A stretch of 64,000 nucleotides of DNA from Pseudonocardia parietis (GCF_017876315.1 NZ_JAGINU010000001.1:4526001-4590000), one strand, 5' to 3'. Counted from the first letter of the stretch, positions 53,444 through 63,723 are shown. The notes: a model not told the origin generated them from the sequence alone. Made by a program: numbers and translations.

Positions 53444-55577
53444 GCGACCGGCGCCGGTGCCGGGCTCGCGCGCCGGCGACGCGGCACTCGCCTCGGGTGT
53501 GTTCCTGATCGCGATGCTCGAGGTGGTCGGCACGGTCTTCGCGCCGGTCCCGGTGATGAACGCCCCGCTGACCGGGGCGGCCGGTCTCGCCGCCGGGATC
53601 GTCCTGGCCGGCGTCCAGGCCGCGGCGGTCATGCTGCGCCGGGGGCGGCCGCGCCTGGTGTACGCACTGATCGCGGTCGTCGCGGTCGTGGAGTTCGGGA
53701 CGATCGGCGCGTTCGCGAGCTACTCCTGGCCGGTGCTGGCGTTCGCCGTCGCCCGCGCGCCCGGGCGGGCCACCGGATGGCTGGTGCTGCCGGTGCTCGG
53801 GGCGCTCGCCGGCGCCGCGGTCCTGGGTGGCGGCATGCCCGCGGATCTGGGAACCCGGCTGGGGCTCGCGACCGGGCTCGGGCTCAGCGTCAGCATGCTG
53901 GTGCTCATCGGCGCCGCCGCGGGCCGCTACACCCGCTACGGCGCCCGCCGCGCCGAGCAGCAGCGGGCGGAGACCGAGCGGGTCCGGCGGGCCGCGGCGC
54001 TGCGGACCGAGCGGTCCCGGATGGCCGAGGAGATCGGGAGCGGGGTGCTCGCCGGGCTGCGCCGGCTGGTCGGCCTCACCGCGGCAGTCGACCCGGACGG
54101 GACCGGGCCGGACGGGAACGGGCCGGACGGGAACGGGCCGGGCAGAAACGGGCCGGGCAGAAACGGGCCGGGCAGGAACGGGCCGGGCAGGAGCGCGCCG
54201 GGCGGGGCCGCGCCGGACCTGCGGGCGTTGCGCGACGAGGCGCGGACGGTGCTCGCGGCGATGCGCCGCGTGCTCGGTGTGCTGCGCGCCCCGGCCGACG
54301 ACGAGCCCGCGGCGGGTGACCCGGCTACGCCATCGCCAGCGGCGCAGGGCCGCATCCCACCGCTGCCCGACCAGGCAGGCCTGGTCGCGCTCGCCGCGTT
54401 CCTGGCGGTGGCCCTGCCGCTGGCGGCGCTGCCGCAGGTGGACACCGGCGAACCACCGGTCGACCTGCTGCTGTCCCGGCTCGAGCTGCCGCTGAACTCA
54501 CCGGTGGCGCTGCTCGCCGTCGCCGCCCAGTTCGCGGCGATCGCCTGGTGGCGCACCGCGCCGGTGGTGGCGATGCTGGTGTCCAGCGTCGGCCTGCTGA
54601 CCGCCGCGACCCTGACGAACGGCAACCTCGTCGCCGACTGCGGCTGGCTGCTGCTGGTGTGGGGCGCCTCGTCGCGGGCACCGGCCCGGTACTCGGGTCC
54701 CGCGGTCCTGGCCGGGACGCTGCTCGCACTCGCCGGGACGCTCCGCACGACCCCGGCCGTCGTCCCGGTGGACCAGGCGATCATCGCGATCGCCTACCTG
54801 TGGGTCGTGCCGTACTGGGTCGCCGGGGTACTGGTCCGCAGGCAGCGGACCGAGGCCGAGAGGCGGCGCCGGGAACGCAACGCCGCCCACGACCGCGACG
54901 CCGTCGCCCAGGAGCGCCTGCGGGTCGCCCGGGACCTGCACGACGTCGTCGCCCACCACGTCTCCGCGATCGCGGTGCAGGCCGGGGCCGCCCGGCTGGC
55001 CCACGACCCGCAGGCGCGGGCCGAGGCACTGGCACACATCGCCGAGTCCGGCCGCCGGGTCGCCGCGGCGCTGCCCGAGCTCGCGGGCCTGACGCCCGAC
55101 CCGCACGGTGTCGTCCTCGACGCCGCGGGGATCGAACACCTCGTCACCCCGTCGCGGACGGCCGGGTTGCCGGTGGGTGTCGAGGCCGTCGGGAGCCCGG
55201 CGGATCCGCCCGGCGACGCCGATCTGTTCGCCCAGCGGATCCTCACCGAGGCGCTGACCAACGTGCTGCGCCACGCCGGCCCGACACCGACCCGGGTCCG
55301 CGTCACCCACGGCCCGGCGCAGGTGTCGGTCGAGGTGCACGACGACGGCCCCGTACCCGGCCACCGGCCGGACGGTCACGGCTCGGGGCTGGGGCTTCTC
55401 GGCATGCGCGAACGGGTCTCGCTGCTGGGCGGAGAACTGCACGCCGGCACCGCCGACGGTCCGGGCTGGTCGGTCCACGCGGTGCTCCCCCGCTCCCCCG
55501 TCGTCCTCGCGGACGAGACCCGGCCGGCACCGATCTCGTCCTCCACGCCGATCCGGAACGACCCCCTCGCCACCTAA
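53430..55577 (+). CDS. sensor histidine kinase with extra degenerate kinase-like half
   Basis: This 715-aa membrane kinase is of the HisKA_3/HATPase type. The intact half near the C-terminus has RVARDLHDVVAHHVSAIAVQAG (His about 504), LTEALTNVLRHAG (N box) and GSGLGLLGMRERV (G box). The N-terminal half has its own hydrophobic segments (about 17-170) and then RTERSRMAEEIGSGVLAGLRR, which lines up with the dimerisation helix but has Gly at the His position. A seven-unit DGNGP/GRNGP repeat follows, and then a second set of membrane helices. So it looks like a tandem of two sensor modules, one inactive. The total is long for this family. Confidence 0.88.
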   Translation: MPAAERPAPVPGSRAGDAALASGVFLIAMLEVVGTVFAPVPVMNAPLTGAAGLAAGIVLAGVQAAAVMLRRGRPRLVYALIAVVAVVEFGTIGAFASYSWPVLAFAVARAPGRATGWLVLPVLGALAGAAVLGGGMPADLGTRLGLATGLGLSVSMLVLIGAAAGRYTRYGARRAEQQRAETERVRRAAALRTERSRMAEEIGSGVLAGLRRLVGLTAAVDPDGTGPDGNGPDGNGPGRNGPGRNGPGRNGPGRSAPGGAAPDLRALRDEARTVLAAMRRVLGVLRAPADDEPAAGDPATPSPAAQGRIPPLPDQAGLVALAAFLAVALPLAALPQVDTGEPPVDLLLSRLELPLNSPVALLAVAAQFAAIAWWRTAPVVAMLVSSVGLLTAATLTNGNLVADCGWLLLVWGASSRAPARYSGPAVLAGTLLALAGTLRTTPAVVPVDQAIIAIAYLWVVPYWVAGVLVRRQRTEAERRRRERNAAHDRDAVAQERLRVARDLHDVVAHHVSAIAVQAGAARLAHDPQARAEALAHIAESGRRVAAALPELAGLTPDPHGVVLDAAGIEHLVTPSRTAGLPVGVEAVGSPADPPGDADLFAQRILTEALTNVLRHAGPTPTRVRVTHGPAQVSVEVHDDGPVPGHRPDGHGSGLGLLGMRERVSLLGGELHAGTADGPGWSVHAVLPRSPVVLADETRPAPISSSTPIRNDPLAT
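54096..54200 (+). repeat. seven tandem 15-bp units inside the kinase gene
   Basis: Units of 15 bp encode DGTGP, DGNGP (twice), GRNGP (three times) and GRSAP in frame. They lie in the linker after the degenerate dimerisation helix. Being in-frame and Gly-rich, copy number can vary without breaking the gene. Confidence 0.8.
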
Positions 55578-55613
55578 CGTCGACCCCCTCGACGGCGCGG
55601 ACCAGGGGGAACG

Positions 55614-56441
55614 ATGACGGGGAACCGGACGACAGAGGCGATAGAGGCGACAGTGGCGACAGAGCCCGGTGGCGGCCGGGCGGCGGCAGGCACCGGCCCG
55701 GGCGGGCCCGCGGGCGGGACGACCCCGGGGGGTGCCGTCCCGCCCACGCCGCCGCCCGGCACCGGGCGGCCGGGGCGCCCGTCGGTCGGCTGGACCGAGC
55801 TGCTGGTCGCGGTCCCGATCTACCTGGTGCTGACCGCGGCAGCGGGGTTCACGCTGATCCTCGTCGCCGGGATGGACGCCCTGGAGACCGCGGCCGTGCC
55901 GCTGCTCGCGCTCACCGGGGTCGCCACGCTGCTGACCGCGTTCGCCGTGCTGGCCCTGCGGGTGCGGTGGCTGCCGGCGATCGGGCTGCGCCGCACGACG
56001 TTGCGCTGGCTGCTCATCGGTGCGGCGGCCGGCCTCGTGACCCGGGTCCTCGCGTTCGGGGTCGGCTGGACCTACCAGCAGATCACCGGTGACCTGTCGA
56101 ACCCGCAGGCATTCCTCGGCAACGCGCTCGCCGGCGACGACCCGCTGATGCTCGCCGGGATCCTGCTCACCGGTGCGCTGCTCGTCCCGTTCGCCGAGGA
56201 ACTGCTGTTCCGCGGCATCGGCTACGGCGCGCTGCGCCGCTACGGGGTGTGGGTCGCCGCCCCGGCGAGCGCGGCGATCTTCGCGCTCGCGCACGGCGTG
56301 AACATCATCCTGGTGATCGCGTTCGTACTCGGTGTGGTCTGCGCACTGCTCTACGAGCGGTCCCGCTCGGTCTGGCCCGCGGTGCTCACGCACGTCGTGT
56401 TCAACGCGTCCGGCTTCCTGATCGCCACCCTGTTCCTCTGA
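55614..56441 (+). CDS. CPBP-family intramembrane metalloprotease-like protein
   Basis: This 275-aa protein has a Gly/Pro-rich N-terminus of about 50 residues and then six to eight membrane helices. Motifs of CPBP (CAAX protease/bacteriocin-processing) proteins are present: PFAEELLFRGIGYG (the EExxxR motif), FALAHGVN, and HVVFNAS (HxxxN). Family members include Rce1-like proteases and bacteriocin-immunity proteins. The gene follows the kinase by 36 nt and precedes an ABC exporter, consistent with an envelope-stress or self-protection module. Confidence 0.87.
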   Translation: MTGNRTTEAIEATVATEPGGGRAAAGTGPGGPAGGTTPGGAVPPTPPPGTGRPGRPSVGWTELLVAVPIYLVLTAAAGFTLILVAGMDALETAAVPLLALTGVATLLTAFAVLALRVRWLPAIGLRRTTLRWLLIGAAAGLVTRVLAFGVGWTYQQITGDLSNPQAFLGNALAGDDPLMLAGILLTGALLVPFAEELLFRGIGYGALRRYGVWVAAPASAAIFALAHGVNIILVIAFVLGVVCALLYERSRSVWPAVLTHVVFNASGFLIATLFL

Positions 56442-56457
56442 GCCGAGAGACCCGATC

Positions 56458-57341
<884 letters not shown>

Positions 57342-57345
<4 letters not shown>

Positions 57346-58535
57346 CGCGCCCGCTGCCCGCGCACCGGGCGATCGCGCTGGTCGCCCGGCGCGAGTTCCG
57401 CGCCCAGGTCGTGAAGAAGAGCTTCGTGATCAGCAACGCGATCGTGCTGCTGGTCATCGCCGGTGGCATCGTCGCCTTCTCGCTGTTCGGCGGGTCCGGC
57501 GACGACCGCCCCACCGTCGGTGTCGCCGGAGCCCCGGACCTCGCGGCCGCGATCAGCGAGGCCGGTGACCGGTCCGGCCTGCCGGTGGACGTGCGGCCGA
57601 TCGACTCCGCCGGCTCCGGGCGGGAGGCCGTGCTGGCGGGCGACCTCGACGTCGCGGTCCTCCCGGCGGCCGACGGCGCCGTCGCGATCGTCGACGAGGA
57701 GGTCCCGGGCCCGGTCCGCGCGGTGCTCGACGCCGCGCTGGAACGCCAGGCCCGCGACGCCGCGCTCACCGGGCTCGGCGTCGACCCGGCGGATCTGGAC
57801 CGCAGCACCGCACCGACCCTGCTCACCGTCGACGCGCTGGACCCACCCGACCCGGAGGCCGGGCAGCGGACCGCGCTGAGCCTCGTCGCGCTGTTCCTGC
57901 TGTTCGGGCAGATACTCGGCTTCGGCACCTACGTGGCGATGGGCGTGGTCGAGGAGAAGTCCAGCCGCGTCGTGGAGCTGCTGCTGTCGACGATCCGGCC
58001 GTTGCACCTGCTGTGGGGCAAGATCGTCGGCATCGGTGCGGTCGGGCTGCTGCAGCTCGCGCTCTACGGCGTCGTCGGGCTGACCGCCGGGATCGGCACC
58101 GGGGTACTCACCCTCACCACCACCGCGGTCGGGGTGTTCGCGAGCGTGCTCGGCTGGTTCGTGCTCGGGTTCGCCTTCTACTCGGTGCTGTACGCGGCCG
58201 CGGGCTCGATGGTGTCGCGCCAGGAGGACATCAACACCACGACCGGGCCGCTGATGCTGAGCCTGTTCCTGCTCTACGGGGCGGCCTTCTACTACGTCGG
58301 TTCGCCGGACGCGACGCTGGTGACGGTGCTGTCCTGGATCCCGCCGTTCTCGGCGATCCTGATGCCGCTGCGGATCGCCGACGGATCGGCGACCGTCGTC
58401 CAGATCGTCGCGACGATCGGGCTGATGCTCGCCGCCGTGGCGGCGCTGGCGTGGCTGGGCGCCCGGATCTACCACCGCTCCGTCCTGCGGATCGGATCGA
58501 CCGTCCCCTGGCGGGAGGCACTCGGCCGACGCTGA
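57342..58535 (+). CDS. ABC transporter permease (NatB-like)
   Basis: This 397-aa membrane protein has one N-terminal helix (about 27-48), an extracytoplasmic domain of some 130 residues, and then five or six helices. The VVEEKSSRVVELLLSTIRP motif is typical of ABC-2/NatB permeases. It forms the exporter with the preceding ATPase. The substrate is unknown; Na+ or toxic peptides are possible. Confidence 0.9.
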
Positions 58536-58539
58536 GCGG

Positions 58540-59616
58540 TCAGACCTCGATCAGCTCCCGCGGCAGGGTCGTCAGCGGCACCGCCGGGCCGTCCGGGACC
58601 ACGTGCAGGGTGTCCTCGATCCGTACCCCACCGCGTCCCTGCAGGTAGACGCCCGGTTCCACGGTGACGACCTGCCCGGCGGCGATCGACCCGGTGCCCG
58701 AGCGCCCCAGCCACGGCGCCTCGTGCACCGCCAGCCCGACACCGTGCCCGAGGCCGTGCGGGAACTGCTCGCCGAACCCGGCCTGCTCGATCACCTCACG
58801 GGCGGCACCATCGACACCGGGGACGGCGGCGCCGTCGGCCAGCGCCGTCCGGCCGGCCGCGGCGGCGGCATCGACCAGCGCGTGCAGCTCGCGCTGCCAG
58901 TCCGCGGCCGGGCCGAGACAGAACGTCCGGGTGGTGTCGGAGTGGTAGCCGTCCAGCGTCGCCCCGAAGTCGATCTTCACGAGGTCGCCGCGGCGCAGTA
59001 CGGCTTCGGTCGGCCGGTGGTGCGGGACGGCCGAGTGCTCCCCCGCGGCCAGGATCGTCTCGAACGACGGCCCCACGGCTCCCAGCCGTCGCATCCGGTC
59101 GTCCAGGTCCAGTGCGACCTCCCGCTCGGTGCGGCCCGGGACCAGCCCGCCGGCGTCGAGCAGCTCGCCCAGCGCGGTGTCGGCCAGCTCGCAGGCGGCC
59201 CGGATCGCGGCGACCTCACCGGCGTCCTTCCTCGTCCGCAGCCGGGTGACCAGTCCGGGGGCCCGTCGCAGCCTGCGGCCGGGGACGGCGTCGCGGATCG
59301 CGGCGAGCCCGTCCACTGTCAGCGTCGCCGAGTCGTAGCCCAACGCCCGCCCCGGCGGGACCGACGCCGCGGCGGCCGGGGCGCTCGGCCGGTCGATCAC
59401 CGTCTGCAGGTCCGGACACTGCTCGGCGGCCTGGATCCGGTAGCGGCCGTCGGTGCAGAGCAGGTCCGTCGCGCCGGTACCGACGACGACGGCGGCGTTG
59501 GAGCCGGTGAAACCGGTGAGGTAGCGGACGTCGAGCAGGTCGGTGACCAGCAGGGCGTCCAGGCCCGCGGGGATGAGGAGATCGCGCAGGGCGTCCCGGC
59601 GGTCGGGGTGGGGCAT
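58540..59616 (-). CDS. Xaa-Pro dipeptidase/aminopeptidase (M24)
   Basis: This 358-aa M24 metallopeptidase is the actinobacterial homologue usually called pepQ or pepP beside efp. The N-terminal creatinase-like domain starts MPHPDRRDALRDLLI. Metal ligands appear in LVKIDFGATLDGYHSDTTR (two Asp), HGLGHGVGLAVHE (His), VVTVEPGVYL (Glu) and GVRIEDTL (Glu). The ATG has no ribosome-binding site but lies 7 nt after TAGGCT on the minus strand. It is divergent from the MBL-fold gene with only 30 nt between start codons. Confidence 0.93.
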   Translation of the reverse strand: MPHPDRRDALRDLLIPAGLDALLVTDLLDVRYLTGFTGSNAAVVVGTGATDLLCTDGRYRIQAAEQCPDLQTVIDRPSAPAAAASVPPGRALGYDSATLTVDGLAAIRDAVPGRRLRRAPGLVTRLRTRKDAGEVAAIRAACELADTALGELLDAGGLVPGRTEREVALDLDDRMRRLGAVGPSFETILAAGEHSAVPHHRPTEAVLRRGDLVKIDFGATLDGYHSDTTRTFCLGPAADWQRELHALVDAAAAAGRTALADGAAVPGVDGAAREVIEQAGFGEQFPHGLGHGVGLAVHEAPWLGRSGTGSIAAGQVVTVEPGVYLQGRGGVRIEDTLHVVPDGPAVPLTTLPRELIEV

Positions 59617-59646
59617 GCGTGCGAGCCTATGTCCTAGGGTCACCGC
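59617..59646. promoter_or_regulatory. overlapping divergent leaderless promoters
   Basis: The 30-nt gap holds TAGGCT on the minus strand (59629-59624), 7 nt from the peptidase ATG, and TAGGGT on the plus strand (59635-59640), 6 nt from the MBL-fold ATG. Neither gene has room for a ribosome-binding site, so both mRNAs are probably leaderless. The -35 regions would fall inside the opposite coding sequence. Confidence 0.6.
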
Positions 59647-60366
59647 ATGGGCCTGTACTTCCGCCAGCTGCTCTCCGGCCAGGACTACGCCGTCGGCGAC
59701 CCGGTGGCCACCCAGATGGTCAACTTCTCCTACCTCATCGGGGACACCGCGACCCGGGAGGCGGTCGTCGTCGATCCCGCCTACTCCCCCGACGAGCTGC
59801 TGGCCACCCTCGACGCGGACGGCATGCGCCTGACCGGTGTGCTGGCCACCCACCACCACCCCGACCACGTCGGCGGCTCGATGATGGGCTTCGACCTGGT
59901 CGGCGTCGCGGACCTGATCGGGCGGCACCCGGTCCCGATCCACGTGCAGCGGTCCGAGGCCGACTACGTGACCCGGGTGACCGGGCTGTCCGCGACCGAC
60001 CTGACCCCGCACGACCACGACGACGTGATCGAGGTCGGCGACGTCGCGATCCGGCTGCTGCACACCCCCGGCCACACCCCGGGCAGCCAGTGTTTCCTGG
60101 TGCCGGACCCGGACGGCGGCGACAAGCTCGTCGCGGGCGACACGCTGTTCCTGCAGGGCTGCGGGCGCACCGACTTCCCCGGCGGTGACGCCGCGCAGAT
60201 GTATCACTCGCTCCAGCAGCTCGCGTCGCTCAAGGGCAACCCGACGGTCTACCCGGGGCACCGCTACTCCGACGCGCCCAGCGCACCGCTGACGGACGTG
60301 CAGCGCACCAACATGGTCTACCGGGCGTCCTCGGCGGAACAGTTCGTGGCGGCGTTCGGCTCCTGA
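59647..60366 (+). CDS. MBL-fold metallo-hydrolase
   Basis: This 239-aa metallo-beta-lactamase-fold protein of the glyoxalase II/persulfide dioxygenase-like type has the metal motif ATHHHPDHVGGS (near residue 76), HTPGHTPGSQC, AGDTLFLQGCGRTDFPGGD and a terminal VYPGHRY. The QGCGRTDFPGG stretch is typical of ETHE1-like or rhodanese-associated hydrolases. The substrate is not determined. The ATG is probably leaderless. Confidence 0.9.
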   Translation: MGLYFRQLLSGQDYAVGDPVATQMVNFSYLIGDTATREAVVVDPAYSPDELLATLDADGMRLTGVLATHHHPDHVGGSMMGFDLVGVADLIGRHPVPIHVQRSEADYVTRVTGLSATDLTPHDHDDVIEVGDVAIRLLHTPGHTPGSQCFLVPDPDGGDKLVAGDTLFLQGCGRTDFPGGDAAQMYHSLQQLASLKGNPTVYPGHRYSDAPSAPLTDVQRTNMVYRASSAEQFVAAFGS

Positions 60367-60378
60367 GTCCGCATCCCG

Positions 60379-60897
60379 ATGCCGGGGCCGCGCGCCGTCG
60401 TCCTCGTCGAGGGGGCCAGTGACGCCGCCGCGATCGAGACCCTGGCCCGGCGGCGCGGTGAGCCGCCCGACGACGTGAAGATCGTCGCGCTGCACGGCTA
60501 CACCAACCTGCCGTCCGCGCTGCGTACACTCGGCCCGGCGGCACCGCAGCGGATCGCGGTGCTGTGCGACGCGGGGGCCGAGGCCTACGCCCGCCGGGCC
60601 CTCGGTCCGGCGGGGACCTGCCGGGTCTGCCACGCCGATCTGGAGGACGAGCTCATCCGCGCGCTCGGCGCCGATCGGGTGCGCGACGTCGTCGAGGCCC
60701 AGGGCGAGCTGGCCGGCCTGCGGGCCCTGGAACGCCAACCCGCGCAACGCGACCGCACTCCGGAGCAGCTGCTGCACCGGTTCCTCGGCGTCCGGTCCGG
60801 GCGCAAGGCCCGCTACGGCGGAGCGCTCGCCGCGGCACTCGATCTCGACGCACTACCGGACCCGTTGCGTCTGGTCCTCGACGACGTCGGGCTCTGA
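60379..60897 (+). CDS. stand-alone TOPRIM (OLD-like) protein
   Basis: This 172-aa protein has a TOPRIM-like core: VVLVEGASDAAAIETLAR (the Glu motif) and a later IAVLCDAGAEA (the Asp motif of the DxD type, partly degenerate). It resembles the TOPRIM half of OLD-family nucleases without the ATPase half. The role is unknown. Start ATG lies 12 nt after the MBL gene. Its 3' end overlaps the convergent BrkB-like gene by 45 nt. Confidence 0.65.
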   Translation: MPGPRAVVLVEGASDAAAIETLARRRGEPPDDVKIVALHGYTNLPSALRTLGPAAPQRIAVLCDAGAEAYARRALGPAGTCRVCHADLEDELIRALGADRVRDVVEAQGELAGLRALERQPAQRDRTPEQLLHRFLGVRSGRKARYGGALAAALDLDALPDPLRLVLDDVGL

Positions 60898-61785
60898 GAC
60901 CGCGGTGTGCCCGTCCCCGGTTCCGTCGGTGGCGATCCAGGCGGCGAGCACGACGACGATCCGCGACAGCGCGAACAGGAAGAACAGCATCGCGAGCACC
61001 GCACCGAACACGGCCCCGCCCGTCGTGTCCGCGACGGCGCCGACGGTCAGCGCCGTCCCCAGCTTGAGCAGCTCCAGCGCCACCACCCCCATGCCGGCGG
61101 GTACCGCCACCCGGCCGAACGGGACCGGCACCCGGGGGAGCCGGGCGAGCACGAAGCACAGCACGACCCAGTCGACGACCAGGACCACCGCGGCACCGAC
61201 GGCCCGCAGCGCGATCCGGCCGCCGAGGGCGTCGCGCAGGCCGAGCAGCTCCAGGGTGAGGCCGGCGAGCCCCGTCACCGCGACGGTCACCGCCAGCGAG
61301 CCCAGCACGGCCACGCCCAGGACACCCAGTGCCCACAGGTCCCACAGGAACCGGCGCGGCGAGGACATCTTCGCCGGCGGCAACAGGTACTGGGCGGACA
61401 GCGCCTCCCGCAGGTACGCCGTCCAGGTCGCGCCCGCCCACAACACGCCGATCGCGCCGATGCCGACCAGCGAGCCGCCGTGCGACACGACCGTGTCGAG
61501 CACCGGACCGGCGACGGACACGAGCCCCGCGGGCACCAGCGTCTCCACCGCGAGGACCAGATCCTGCTGCGTGGCCGACCGCCAGAACACGAGGAGCCCG
61601 AGCGCGGCGAACACGACCATCAGCAGCGGGACGGACGCGATCACCGTGTAGAACGCGACGGCGGCGGAGAGATGGTTGCCGCGGGCCGTCCGGTAGCGCT
61701 CGGCGGCCCGCCGGATCCGGGCGAGCCGGGGGTCCTCGGGCAGCTCGCGCAGCCGCCGCACCCCGTCCCGGATGTCGTCGCGCAC
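60853..61785 (-). CDS. YihY/BrkB-family membrane protein
   Basis: This 310-aa protein has a basic N-terminus (residues 1-37) and six membrane helices, with the family pattern GNHLSAAVAFYTVIASVPLLMV and GVLWAGATWTAYLREALSAQYL. BrkB/YihY proteins are often annotated ribonuclease BN but their function is unproven. GTG at 61785 follows GGGGAGG. The last 45 nt overlap the TOPRIM gene tail to tail. Confidence 0.88.
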   Translation of the reverse strand: MRDDIRDGVRRLRELPEDPRLARIRRAAERYRTARGNHLSAAVAFYTVIASVPLLMVVFAALGLLVFWRSATQQDLVLAVETLVPAGLVSVAGPVLDTVVSHGGSLVGIGAIGVLWAGATWTAYLREALSAQYLLPPAKMSSPRRFLWDLWALGVLGVAVLGSLAVTVAVTGLAGLTLELLGLRDALGGRIALRAVGAAVVLVVDWVVLCFVLARLPRVPVPFGRVAVPAGMGVVALELLKLGTALTVGAVADTTGGAVFGAVLAMLFFLFALSRIVVVLAAWIATDGTGDGHTAVSEPDVVEDQTQRVR

Positions 61786-61863
61786 CGGGGCACCCTCCCC
61801 GATTCCGCCGGTCGAGGCCGTCGGCCTCTGGTCCGGACGACCGTACCCCGGTATGTCTTCCTC

Positions 61864-63141
61864 GTGTCACACACCACATCCGGCGCCGCGTCGCCGGCTC
61901 CGCCCCGGGCGACCGTCCTGCTCCTCGGAGCGGCCGCGGCCGTCGTCGTCTCGGCCGGGTTGTACGCCGCCGCCTGGCTGGCCGGGCCGGTGTTCCTCGC
62001 CCTGACGATCGTGATCGTCGTGCATCCGCTGCACGGGCGGCTGCGGCGCGCCGGGGTGCCCGGATGGCTGGCGACGACGCTGCTGCTCCTGGCGATACAC
62101 GGCCTGCTGCTGGTGCTGTCCGCGGTGCTGGTGGTGTCGGTCGCCCGGCTGGTGACGGTGCTGCCGGCCTACGCCGCCGAGGCGAACCAGCTGGTGGGCG
62201 GCCTGACCGCCCGGGCAGCCGAGTTCGGGGTGGGCGTCGATCAGCTGCGGGCGATGACGGCGTCGATGGACGCCCGCCGGATCACGACGCTCGCGGCCGG
62301 GCTGCTGCTCCAGGTCGCCGGGCTGGCCGGGAACCTGATCTTCCTGTTCTCGCTGCTGCTGTTCCTCGGCATCGAGTCGACCGCGGCGACGGCGCGGCTC
62401 GACGCCGTCGCCGCCGCCCGCCCGGCCATCGCCGACGCGCTGCGCCGGTTCGCCCACGGAACCCGGCGCTTCCTCGTGGTCACCACGGTGGTCGGCCTGG
62501 TCACGGGCGTGATCGACGCCGTCGTGCTGACCGCGCTCGGGGTGCCGCTGGCCGTGCTCTGGGGACTGTTGGTGTTCATCACGAACTACATCCCCTACAT
62601 CGGGTTCTGGATCGGGTTCGTCCCGCCGGTGCTGCTCGCGCTGCTCGCCGGTGGGCCGGGACAGGCCGCGGCCGTGTCCGTCGTGTTCATCGTGGTCAAC
62701 TTCGTGCTGACGTCACTGGTGCAGCCCAAGTTCGTCGGGAACGCGGTGGGGCTGTCGGTCTCGGTGACGCTCGTGGCGTTGGTGTTCTGGGCCTGGCTGC
62801 TCGGCCCGCTCGGCGCGGTACTGGCGGTGCCGCTGACGTTGCTGGTCAAGCAGCTGCTGGTGGACGCCGACCCGCGCACGCGGTGGCTCGACGCGCTGCT
62901 GGGTACGACGCCGGCCCCGGCCGCCCCCGCGAGCACCGCGCCGGCCGGTACGAACGGGGCCGAAGGTTCGGGTGCGAGCGGGACCTTGGACCCGGTCCAC
63001 GCCGTGCCGGCAGCGGCACCATCTACCTCGACGACGTCCGATCCGGTCGCCACCGGGCTGGTGACGGCCACCGGGACCGTGACGCACGCCGATCCTGACG
63101 ATCCTCAGAGGACGGAACACGGACATGGTCGACACGAGTGA
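61864..63141 (+). CDS. AI-2E family transporter
   Basis: This 425-aa membrane protein has seven or eight helices and the family motif FITNYIPYIGFWIGFVPPVLL near residue 240. AI-2E transporters are permease-like exporters of varied small molecules. The last 80 residues form a Thr/Ala/Pro-rich tail. GTG at 61864 has no strong ribosome-binding site. Its stop lies 17 nt inside the following gene. Confidence 0.88.
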   Translation: MSHTTSGAASPAPPRATVLLLGAAAAVVVSAGLYAAAWLAGPVFLALTIVIVVHPLHGRLRRAGVPGWLATTLLLLAIHGLLLVLSAVLVVSVARLVTVLPAYAAEANQLVGGLTARAAEFGVGVDQLRAMTASMDARRITTLAAGLLLQVAGLAGNLIFLFSLLLFLGIESTAATARLDAVAAARPAIADALRRFAHGTRRFLVVTTVVGLVTGVIDAVVLTALGVPLAVLWGLLVFITNYIPYIGFWIGFVPPVLLALLAGGPGQAAAVSVVFIVVNFVLTSLVQPKFVGNAVGLSVSVTLVALVFWAWLLGPLGAVLAVPLTLLVKQLLVDADPRTRWLDALLGTTPAPAAPASTAPAGTNGAEGSGASGTLDPVHAVPAAAPSTSTTSDPVATGLVTATGTVTHADPDDPQRTEHGHGRHE

Positions 63142-63718
63142 CGGGACCGGCCGCGAAACGACGGCCACGGCCACCGACGGTGCGGTCTCGCGACGGGTGC
63201 GCGCGCTCGTCGTGCTGCGCGGCGTGCTGGTGCTGGCGTTCGGGCTCGCGGTGCTGCTGACGCCGGGCCTGGCGGTGCTGGCGCTCATCTACGTGTTCGC
63301 GGCGTACGCGCTGGTCGACGGCATCGCCGCGATCGTGCTCGGCATCCGGCACCGCGCGGAACGGCCGGGCTGGGGCTGGGCGATCGCCCAGGGTGTGATC
63401 TCGGTGATCGCCGGTGTGGTCGCGTTCACGCTGCCCGCGTCGGCGGCGCTGGCGTTGCTGTTCGTGATCGCGTTCTGGGCGATCCTGGCCGGTGTGGTCA
63501 CCGCGATCTCGGCGAACGAGGTCCGCAAGCACGACGGGCCGTGGGGCTGGATCGCCGTCCGGGCGGCGCTCGACGTGGCCTTCGGTGTGCTGCTGCTGGT
63601 GTGGCCCGCCTCCGGCATCCTCGCGATGCTGTGGCTGGTCGGCGGGTTCGCGATCGTCACCGGCGTCGTGCTGATCGCCCAGGCGTTCCGGTCGCAGACG
63701 CAGCCGGCGGTCGGCTGA
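63125..63718 (+). CDS. HdeD/DUF308-family membrane protein
   Basis: This 197-aa protein has six closely spaced hydrophobic helices in three similar pairs, as in HdeD-like acid-resistance proteins (VLRGVLVLAFGLAVLLTPGLAVLALIY and repeats). It overlaps the AI-2E-type gene by 17 nt, so the two are probably co-translated. An IS-like end begins 6 nt after its stop. Confidence 0.85.
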   Translation: MVDTSDGTGRETTATATDGAVSRRVRALVVLRGVLVLAFGLAVLLTPGLAVLALIYVFAAYALVDGIAAIVLGIRHRAERPGWGWAIAQGVISVIAGVVAFTLPASAALALLFVIAFWAILAGVVTAISANEVRKHDGPWGWIAVRAALDVAFGVLLLVWPASGILAMLWLVGGFAIVTGVVLIAQAFRSQTQPAVG

Positions 63719-63723
63719 GCAGG

